Below, piece after piece: positions 20,901 to 25,807 of a stretch of 25,807 nucleotides of DNA. Location: positions 1-25,807 of IMG/VR virus record IMGVR_UViG_3300049845_000032; one strand, written 5' to 3'. The notes under the pieces are model-generated. The model ran no database searches and was not told the origin of the DNA. It saw only the letters and a list, made by a program, of their open reading frames with translations. This DNA comes from a virus. The number at the start of each line of letters is the position of its first letter. Position 1 is the first letter of the stretch. The position numbers and the translations under genes are program-made.

Positions 20901-21427
20901 GTGGAACCGAATCCACCGTCGCGCTCCGAATACGGCTTGGGTTGATCATCGACTAATTGGAAATAGACTGGACACTGGCGCACCACTTCGGCTTGTGCGA
21001 TGCGGTCGCCTGCCCTGATGGTTACTGGCATAATACTAATGTTGGTTAGCATGACAAATATTTCTTTCTGGTAGTCTACGTCGATCACACCTTCGGCGTT
21101 CGCGAGGACTAATCCCTGCTTGAGCGACATGCCGGATCGTGCGTGCAAGCGAATGGAATAGGAAGAGTACATGTCCGCGTCCATGGAGTCGGGTTTGATC
21201 TTCATGACCAGACCGGTCGGCACAAGGATACGATCTTGCGGCAGAATCTCTACTGATCCGGCGTGACACATGCGGTCACAGGGTAGATTGTACTTGTCAT
21301 AGCCCTGAATGGAGAATCGACCTGTCGGTTGAAAGGACAGATCGAAACACGCTGCCATGGACGTACCGTAGGCAGGAACAGGAACATCATTTGTGAGTCG
21401 GAATAACTGGACAACCACTGACTTCAT
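20888..21427 (-). CDS. dut: dUTPase (dUTP diphosphatase)
   Basis: This 179-residue enzyme hydrolyses dUTP to dUMP and pyrophosphate, keeping uracil out of DNA and supplying dUMP. Motifs in order: AYGTSMAACFDLS (motif I), a Ser/Arg motif LHARSGMSLK (motif II), NAEGVIDVDYQKE (motif III), RIAQAEVV (motif IV) and SERDGGFGSTG (motif V), which closes the active site of the trimer. There is an insertion between motifs I and II (about 35 residues, YDKYNLPCDR) compared with short dUTPases. The ATG at 21427 has TTGGAG before it; a TTG at 21445 was rejected. Confidence 0.94.
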   Translation of the reverse strand: MKSVVVQLFRLTNDVPVPAYGTSMAACFDLSFQPTGRFSIQGYDKYNLPCDRMCHAGSVEILPQDRILVPTGLVMKIKPDSMDADMYSSYSIRLHARSGMSLKQGLVLANAEGVIDVDYQKEIFVMLTNISIMPVTIRAGDRIAQAEVVRQCPVYFQLVDDQPKPYSERDGGFGSTGHS

Positions 21428-21441
21428 AATAAACTCCAATT

Positions 21442-21855
21442 TCAATGCGCAGGGGAATCCTCGCGCTTCTTTTTACCGATATTGTACTTCGCGACTAGCT
21501 GCCATTCAGCCTTATCCTTGTGGGGCAGGATCTTGATCTGGCTCAGAGGCGCAACGGGATCCGCAGACTTAGCCGGGACGGTGAGTTTCACCAGACCCCA
21601 CTCTGCCATGAGATTCGCGATGGTGTTGCGGCGAGCCACATCGTTCTCAGAAATGTTGGCAGGCTTACCGTCCAACTCAAAGAGTTCCTTGAAATGGACG
21701 ATGTAGTACCGCCCCTGCTTATGCAGGATATGGCAGGACTGGTAGAGGACGTTCTGGTTCTTAGCCGCGACCCCAATACGGGTCAGGGTTTCGCGGACTT
21801 TCAGGAAGTCGTTCTTCTCGGCTAGCTCGACTTCCACTAATTTTTCGATGCTCAT
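21442..21855 (-). CDS. regA: RegA translational repressor
   Basis: This 137-residue protein is close to T4 RegA: the N-terminal part runs NDFLKVRETLTRIGVA, then VLYQSCHILHKQGRYYIVHF and KELFELDGK, and the middle has VARRNTIANLMAEWGLVKL. T4 RegA (122 residues) binds early mRNAs near the start codon and blocks ribosome loading. It is 15 residues longer than T4 RegA at the C-terminus (KKKREDSPAH). AAAGGTGAG precedes the ATG at 21855. It follows gp62 as in T4, where the order is 45-44-62-regA-43. Confidence 0.95.
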   Translation of the reverse strand: MSIEKLVEVELAEKNDFLKVRETLTRIGVAAKNQNVLYQSCHILHKQGRYYIVHFKELFELDGKPANISENDVARRNTIANLMAEWGLVKLTVPAKSADPVAPLSQIKILPHKDKAEWQLVAKYNIGKKKREDSPAH

Positions 21856-21857
21856 GA

Positions 21858-22238
21858 TTACTCACCTTTGTCTAATTCTTTTTTCAGTGAGTTAATCTGG
21901 TCGGGAGTCAGAATTCGAAGGGCTTCCAGAGCCTTTGCATCTGAGTATCCATAGTATTCTTTTACAACCGCCAAATCAACTGTCTCCACCTTCTTAGCCC
22001 ACTTTGAGAAGGGGCGTTTGTAAGGCTTAACAGTATTTAGTAGAAAGTCATATTTGAGTCGGTTGTCGAGCGACGGGTAGTAGTTGATGGCATTGGCAAA
22101 GAAAACCGTGTCGGGGAACTGCGAGAGCGCCCGATTGACCACGAACGCGGGGTACGATTTCTCGTCCTGCTCCGTGAGCATGACCGACCGCTTCGTTTTC
22201 AGAATGGACGGCAGGATTTCTGTGAATAGGTCAGCCAT
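21858..22238 (-). CDS. 62: Clamp loader small subunit, gp62
   Basis: This 126-residue protein matches gp62 of T4-like phages. It contains SYPAFVVNRALSQFPDTVFF, NRLKYDFLLNTVKP, FSKWAKKVE and YYGYSDAKALEAL. T4 gp62 is 187 residues, so this is a short form like those of cyanophages. With gp44 it forms the clamp loader that opens gp45 and loads it on DNA. The ATG at 22238 shares a base with the stop of the nuclease gene (TAATG), which separates it from gp44. Confidence 0.92.
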   Translation of the reverse strand: MADLFTEILPSILKTKRSVMLTEQDEKSYPAFVVNRALSQFPDTVFFANAINYYPSLDNRLKYDFLLNTVKPYKRPFSKWAKKVETVDLAVVKEYYGYSDAKALEALRILTPDQINSLKKELDKGE

Positions 22239-22855
22239 TACAAAAACGCCTCTAGAGTAGAAATATCACCTTGTCTTTCATTATCTTGCTCTGTGATAAC
22301 CACAGGACGTTCTTTGTATTCCGATATGAGTGTTGCATTCTTGACGCGATTTGCAGACAAACTACCTAGAACACTCCCATATGAAACACCAACAACTTCA
22401 CAGAATTCTTCACCCGTAATGATGTTGAGTTCTGGATGAATCAGATTACCCCGGCTATTCTTCCCACCAAAGAAATTCACGATGTTGACTTCAACCTTGT
22501 GCTTTGGGAACTGAGTCTGTAAATCCGCTTTCAGTGTTAGGTATGTTGTGGATTCAGACTTACATTGTTTAGAATCTAAACTGTTCAAATTAGTTTTGAT
22601 TTCTGCTACCCACACCAACATATTGATAGGATCAATCAATAGAAAATCTGGAATCTTCCTATTGATTTTGGGTTTTCTACACACAGACTTTACTTCGCAA
22701 AATGGCAAACGATCCCAATCTACTATAGGTAGGTTGATGTTTTCTGTTATTACATCCTCTAGAAAATACCCAAACCTAGAACTAGATGACGCTAACATAC
22801 TATAGAATCTTGCTGTCTCCAAATCTCCGGTCATCATATAGACCGGAGATTTCAT
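22238..22855 (-). CDS. PD-(D/E)xK-type nuclease, homing or restriction-like
   Basis: This 205-residue protein carries PDFLLIDPINMLVWVAEIKT, a clean PD-x(n)-ExK catalytic core as in restriction enzymes and some homing endonucleases. The C-terminal half has no recognised domain. Its sequence is A/T-rich relative to the flanking phage genes (37 G/C of 120 at 22561-22680, against 36 of 60 at 24241-24300), which supports recent acquisition. The start is unsure: I prefer the ATG at 22855, with AAGGAG 13 nt before it, over a GTG at 22894. A perfect 12-bp inverted repeat begins right after this ATG. It sits between gp44 and gp62. Confidence 0.75.
   Translation of the reverse strand: MKSPVYMMTGDLETARFYSMLASSSSRFGYFLEDVITENINLPIVDWDRLPFCEVKSVCRKPKINRKIPDFLLIDPINMLVWVAEIKTNLNSLDSKQCKSESTTYLTLKADLQTQFPKHKVEVNIVNFFGGKNSRGNLIHPELNIITGEEFCEVVGVSYGSVLGSLSANRVKNATLISEYKERPVVITEQDNERQGDISTLEAFL
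22821..22852 (-). promoter_or_regulatory. Perfect 12-bp inverted repeat at the nuclease start
   Basis: AAATCTCCGGTC and GACCGGAGATTT form a perfect 12-bp stem with an 8-nt loop, covering codons 2-12 of the nuclease if ATG 22855 is used. In mRNA this hairpin would sit next to the start codon and could block translation. A DNA-level binding site is also possible because the arms are palindromic. Confidence 0.7.
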
Positions 22856-22890
22856 GAGTAGTTCTAGACTCCTTTTAGAATCTTTGATGA

Positions 22891-23514
22891 TCACACAACT
22901 TCTTCCCACTGCCCCACATCGACAGTCCAGAACCACGATTCCTTTTCATCCTCGTAATTAAAATCTACGGGTGTTCCGAAAATATCGTAGTATTCGCGAA
23001 GTCTTGCGTGTGGATTCGTTCTCAGAACGATATCCATAATCTCGTTCAGTTTTTCGCGTAAACCCTGTTTATTAAACCACTCCCGCTTCCCCTTCGCCTT
23101 ATACGCATCTAGGAGTTCGTGGATTTTCTTCTCAGCCACGTAGCCAGATTTCTTCGGCATGGGAAACAAGAGTAGGAATTCAAGTCTACCGGGATATGAC
23201 GTATTCAGATTAGCAATTCTGTGGTCTGGTCTGGTCGTGTAACCAACCTTGACATATGGCGTATTTTCATCATGTGCCATGTAGAGATACGAGTAATCCG
23301 CCCCACATGTTTCCGTTATCTCCGTGTACCATTCTAACCAACGTGATATAGCGTCATCATATCTATCATCACCATAACAGATCATGTCAAACTCTTCGAC
23401 CACAGGTGGTGGGACGGGAACCACCTTAGTCTTGTGGTTCCTAGATTTGACAATCTTGCGCTTTGGCTCTTTAGCAATCTCAGCCAATCGCCTCTGGACA
23501 TATTCCTTGCTCAT
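22891..23514 (-). CDS. GIY-YIG-like nuclease (T5orf172/MUG113 type)
   Basis: This is a 207-residue protein. Residues about 78-150 contain YLYMAHDENTPYVKVGYTTR, then RIANLNTSYPGRLEFLL, an EKKIHELL helix and GKREWF. This is the T5orf172-type branch of GIY-YIG nucleases, with the KVG, R, E-x-x-x-H and EWF positions present. A basic N-terminal region (KEPKRKIVKSRNHKTKVV) may bind DNA. The ATG at 23514 overlaps the gp44 stop (ATGA), so it is translated with the clamp loader. It is A/T-rich and likely a homing-type insertion. Confidence 0.8.
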   Translation of the reverse strand: MSKEYVQRRLAEIAKEPKRKIVKSRNHKTKVVPVPPPVVEEFDMICYGDDRYDDAISRWLEWYTEITETCGADYSYLYMAHDENTPYVKVGYTTRPDHRIANLNTSYPGRLEFLLLFPMPKKSGYVAEKKIHELLDAYKAKGKREWFNKQGLREKLNEIMDIVLRTNPHARLREYYDIFGTPVDFNYEDEKESWFWTVDVGQWEEVV

Positions 23515-24446
23515 GCAAACTCACACTCAGCCATTAGTTCCGTCAGGCAGGCGGTAAGGTTCAATTCCTGATCCGCAACAAACGCAGCCTGATACTGGTA
23601 CTTCGCAAGGATAATGACCGCAGGCGGAATCGCTTCCTTCTTGAGAATCTCATACAGCGAATCGTAAATCTTGCGGTACAGGCGCGAGGGGTCATCGTTA
23701 CCGTGCTGCGCAACCCACTGGCGCATGTCACGGAAATTGCGATCCTTGAGGGCGCGGACCAGATCCGTGAGGGATACGTCAGCCGAAATAGAAAGAATGC
23801 CTTCGTTGACTTCGCCGTGCGCAACCACATAGGTCTGCAACTCATTGATGGTCTTGCGGAAGTCGGGGAAGTGCTTCATGATGAACTGCCCAACAGCCTT
23901 GCCGTTGTAAGCCACACCTTCACTCTTGAGCATGTCTTCGATGCGGCGCATGAAGTCACGCGCCATCTTCGGCTTCTCTTCGGCTTTCAGCTTGTAGTCG
24001 ATGACCGTGCTGCGCGAGTGCAGCGGTTCGATAATACGGTTCTTGTAGTTGCAAGTGAAGATGAAGCGGCAGTTGTCTTCGAACTCTTCCATCGCGCCAC
24101 GGAGCGCAGGCTGCACCGAATTAGGATTCAGATAGTCAGCTTCGTCAATGATGATAGCCTTCTTGTCGCCTGTCAGAGACATGGACGATGCGTAGCCTTT
24201 GATCTTCATGCGGAAGGTGTCGATGCCGTTTTCGTCGGAGCCGTTAAGGAACAGGTAGTCCATGCCCAACTGCTCGCACAGAGCGCGAGCCACGGTAGTC
24301 TTGCCGGTGCCTGCGGTACCCGCGAGAATCAGGTGGGGAATTCCACCCTTGTTGACGAACTCCTGAAACACGGACTTGAGGCGATCCGGCAGGACACAAT
24401 CCTCAATAGTCTTAGGACGATACTTCTCAACCCACAGCGAACTCAT
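23511..24446 (-). CDS. 44: Clamp loader large subunit, gp44
   Basis: This is a 311-residue AAA+ ATPase. It begins LWVEKYRPKTIEDCVLP, as RFC-type subunits do. Walker A is GTAGTGKTT (43-51), Walker B is IIIDEAD (98-104), sensor 1 is FTCNYKNR (130-137), and the HSRS segment (143-146) stands at the SRC arginine-finger position. T4 gp44 is 319 residues. It forms the ATP-driven part of the clamp loader with gp62. GAGG precedes the ATG, which overlaps the previous stop (ATGA). Confidence 0.96.
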   Translation of the reverse strand: MSSLWVEKYRPKTIEDCVLPDRLKSVFQEFVNKGGIPHLILAGTAGTGKTTVARALCEQLGMDYLFLNGSDENGIDTFRMKIKGYASSMSLTGDKKAIIIDEADYLNPNSVQPALRGAMEEFEDNCRFIFTCNYKNRIIEPLHSRSTVIDYKLKAEEKPKMARDFMRRIEDMLKSEGVAYNGKAVGQFIMKHFPDFRKTINELQTYVVAHGEVNEGILSISADVSLTDLVRALKDRNFRDMRQWVAQHGNDDPSRLYRKIYDSLYEILKKEAIPPAVIILAKYQYQAAFVADQELNLTACLTELMAECEFA

Positions 24447-24700
24447 AATGTAACCTCAGAAATGACAGTCAGTGTCATTCGAATTTTTACAACCTTGGCA
24501 CGCGGATAATCCCGGCGCAAGTATTCAACTTCATCTAATTTGTATACGATAGGATTTCCCGGCTCGTATTCTTCAAGCTTACCACGCTTGACTACACCAT
24601 AATACTCTCTTGTGGCATGATAGTCAAGATGATTAGAAGGGATATTGATTGGCTTCTGTGACTTTTTGGAGGGCTTCGATTTGCTTTTTGAGACTTTCAT
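24443..24700 (-). CDS. Small hypothetical protein, basic N-terminus
   Basis: The gene encodes 85 residues. The N-terminus is very basic and Ser/Lys rich (KVSKSKSKPSKKSQKP). The middle (HATREYYGVVKRGKLEEYEP) and C-terminus (KVVKIRMTLTVISEV) look beta-rich. The chosen ATG at 24700 lies within the preceding gene (68-nt overlap), as does a GTG at 24745. No family recognised. Confidence 0.6.
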   Translation of the reverse strand: MKVSKSKSKPSKKSQKPINIPSNHLDYHATREYYGVVKRGKLEEYEPGNPIVYKLDEVEYLRRDYPRAKVVKIRMTLTVISEVTL

Positions 24701-25040
24701 TTTCAGCCAATAGTAGTTTCTGTGTAACTTCCAGTTCCTTCGCACGGTTCCTTTCTATTCCTCGGATCCTCCTTTCCTCATGCCGCTCTTCTGCGGTGGA
24801 GTATGGAAACATTCGCAGGATGTAACTCAGCTTCTCATACTCACTCTTCCAGTAGTCGCGCTGCTGTGTTAGCTTTTGAATTTTCTTCTCTAGCCGCTGC
24901 GCCCTTATCTCCGAAGTCGTCTTGATAACTACCGGATTGGGACCAGTAGGCGGCAATGTCTGCGCGGAGGAGTTTGCGCTTTCGGAGAAAGGCGCGGTAA
25001 AGGGGTCGCCACTGAAAGGGGATTGCGAATTGTAGTCCAC
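24633..25040 (-). CDS. Coiled-coil protein, GTG start
   Basis: The gene encodes 135 residues. An N-terminal Ser/Pro-rich stretch (about 45 residues) is followed by a long basic coiled coil (RAQRLEKKIQKLTQQRDYWK, then EERHEERRIRGIERNRAKEL). No ATG is available before the coiled coil, and the best start is GTG at 25040. The first 200 nt overlap the preceding gene in another frame. It looks structural, but its function is unknown. Confidence 0.6.
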   Translation of the reverse strand: MDYNSQSPFSGDPFTAPFSESANSSAQTLPPTGPNPVVIKTTSEIRAQRLEKKIQKLTQQRDYWKSEYEKLSYILRMFPYSTAEERHEERRIRGIERNRAKELEVTQKLLLAENESLKKQIEALQKVTEANQYPF

Positions 25041-25113
25041 GTTTTTCTATCTCTTCAAAGACGTAGTAAGTGTAATCATCGATAACGGGAGTGTCGTCAC
25101 GCCGGTTCTTCAT
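24841..25113 (-). CDS. Small basic hypothetical protein
   Basis: The gene encodes 90 residues. Residues 1-55 (TPVIDDYTYYVFEEIEKRGL, then RPLYRAFLRKRKLLRADIAA) look folded and helical. The C-terminal third is Ser/Gly/Ala/Glu rich and likely disordered. It lies fully or partly over the start of the coiled-coil gene. Function unknown. Confidence 0.6.
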   Translation of the reverse strand: MKNRRDDTPVIDDYTYYVFEEIEKRGLQFAIPFQWRPLYRAFLRKRKLLRADIAAYWSQSGSYQDDFGDKGAAAREENSKANTAARLLEE

Positions 25114-25151
25114 GAGAGGACACTCTTAACCCCACTTAACCTAGGGAGCCG

Positions 25152-25535
25152 TTATAGCTGATTCAGGCGACGAACCTGATATTCCAGTGCTTCTAAGCCT
25201 CTCAGAATTTCTTTGGTCTGGCGAGTGATGCGATCCATCACACCACGATCAAGCGTAGCGGGAGCCTTGGCTGAATCGTCACGCGGACCAACGGTTGCGT
25301 CTGGTCCCATCAGACTGTCGTTTCGATCACGCAGCGCGACATACATTTGCTCAATAACCTTGAGTGCACCGTCAAGTCTGTTAGTAATCTGTGCGGTCAG
25401 GCACTCAGTCACCGCTTCCGGTGGCGCATAGTTACGGTCGGTATTCATTAGAGGACCGTCATAGGGTTCAGAAAAGGCGTTCTGCCGTCTGCTGTCATAG
25501 CCTGCGGGACGGTATTCGGGATTCTTCTCGTACAT
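25152..25535 (-). CDS. Hypothetical protein, disordered N-terminus and helical C-terminus
   Basis: The gene encodes 127 residues. The first 40 are polar and Pro/Tyr rich. Two helical stretches follow: TAQITNRLDGALKVIEQMYV and DRITRQTKEILRGLEALEYQ. The ATG at 25535 overlaps the DsbA-like stop (TGATG). It is not recognised. Confidence 0.65.
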   Translation of the reverse strand: MYEKNPEYRPAGYDSRRQNAFSEPYDGPLMNTDRNYAPPEAVTECLTAQITNRLDGALKVIEQMYVALRDRNDSLMGPDATVGPRDDSAKAPATLDRGVMDRITRQTKEILRGLEALEYQVRRLNQL

Positions 25536-25783
25536 CACTTAGTTACCAAATCGTAGGTTGTGTTGATTTCTTCCTGCTCCGCACGCTCTTCTTCGATGTT
25601 CCGCTTGTGGAAGATGCGAGCTAGCTTACGGGTGATGCGCTTGTTCATTTCGAACTCGGTGGCGCACCGGTTGACAATCTCGCGAATGTTCTCGCGCTCT
25701 GCTTCCATGCGCGTGAGTGAGTTGGAGATTTCCTGTAGGCAGGACTTGATAGCAACTTTCTGTGCCTGTGTAAACGATGCCAT
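25535..25783 (-). CDS. DsbA-like small DNA-binding protein
   Basis: The gene encodes 82 residues, nearly all helical. The C-terminal part (ITRKLARIFHKRNIEEERAE, then YDLVTK) has the layout of T4 DsbA (89 residues), where LLALYHK and an acidic stretch precede the end. T4 DsbA is a dsDNA-binding protein linked to late transcription. The N-terminal half is less similar. AAGGA precedes the ATG at 25783. This is a tentative identification. Confidence 0.5.
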   Translation of the reverse strand: MASFTQAQKVAIKSCLQEISNSLTRMEAERENIREIVNRCATEFEMNKRITRKLARIFHKRNIEEERAEQEEINTTYDLVTK

Positions 25784-25807
25784 GACGATAATTCCTTAAA
25801 TGGTGGA

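Noticed and set aside
23703-24509. 268-codon plus-strand open frame opposite gp44
   Set aside because: It mirrors a well-supported AAA+ gene, has no recognisable motif, and plus-strand shadow frames are common in this GC range.
25796-25807. Possible end of another gene (TAA at 25796-25798)
   Set aside because: Only three codons are visible and the frame cannot be verified.
1-25807. tRNA genes, CRISPR arrays, IS elements, integrase and attachment sites
   Set aside because: None seen by eye; no cloverleaf, spaced repeat array or transposase motif was found. A tRNAscan-type search would be needed to exclude tRNAs.

Overview
The window looks like the replication and early-gene region of a T4-like myovirus (tailed dsDNA phage). 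Recognisable core genes are the family B DNA polymerase (gp43), DnaB-type helicase (gp41), UvsX recombinase, clamp-loader subunits gp44 and gp62, and the translational repressor RegA. A dUTPase, a dCMP deaminase and a 5'(3')-deoxyribonucleotidase accompany them. The host cannot be named from the sequence: there are no photosynthesis genes, tRNAs or integrase. A DUF1289 protein and LPS-type sugar genes point loosely to a Gram-negative, probably proteobacterial, host. Every gene I accept lies on the minus strand, so transcription runs from high to low coordinates. Packing is very tight, with many ATGA, TAATG or TGATG stop/start overlaps.

Layout in transcription order. (a) 25783-24443: a DsbA-like small DNA-binding protein and four unrecognised small proteins, two of them overlapping for 200 nt. 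(b) 24446-20236: gp44, two A/T-rich nuclease genes (GIY-YIG type and PD-(D/E)xK type), gp62, RegA, dUTPase, dCMP deaminase and nucleotidase. The nucleases separate gp44 from gp62, which are adjacent in T4. (c) 19728-18572: two conserved hypothetical genes. (d) 18571-18340: the largest gap, 232 nt, with tandem and direct repeats, an extended -10 promoter and a leader hairpin upstream of an Ala/Lys-rich basic protein. (e) 17946-13436: a run of about 17 small early-type genes, including three 29-35 residue membrane peptides missed by a normal length cutoff, a secreted protein and a Pth2-like protein. (f) 13439-12273: a DUF1289 gene that carries a terminator-like hairpin and a T4-type late promoter motif inside its coding sequence, followed by two fibronectin-III-like proteins and a tiny amphipathic peptide. 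(g) 12290-7401: a hairpin overlapping a near-consensus sigma70 promoter, a 29-residue basic peptide and a glycan cassette (GT2 transferase, HAD-nucleotidyltransferase fusion, FkbM methyltransferase, GDPD-like protein, a glycan-type protein and a GT-A-like transferase). (h) 7398-116: small proteins including SEC-C and Sm-like ones, gp43, UvsX, a protein at the T4 gene 40 position, gp41 and a possible nuclease-fold protein. (i) 97-1: the first 32 residues of an NAD-dependent sugar epimerase/dehydratase.

How it fits together. The replication genes build the T4-type replisome, and the nucleotide enzymes route dCMP and dUTP toward dUMP. RegA probably tunes early translation. The glycan cassette could activate, transfer and methylate sugars or phospho-alditols on the cell surface, or less likely on phage DNA. 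The most interesting non-coding structure is the apparent late-expressed islet at 13266-12273. It sits inside an early operon and is bracketed by terminator-like hairpins and by a late promoter on one side and an early promoter on the other. The nuclease pair in the clamp-loader operon looks like a homing insertion and carries a perfect 12-bp inverted repeat right after one start codon.
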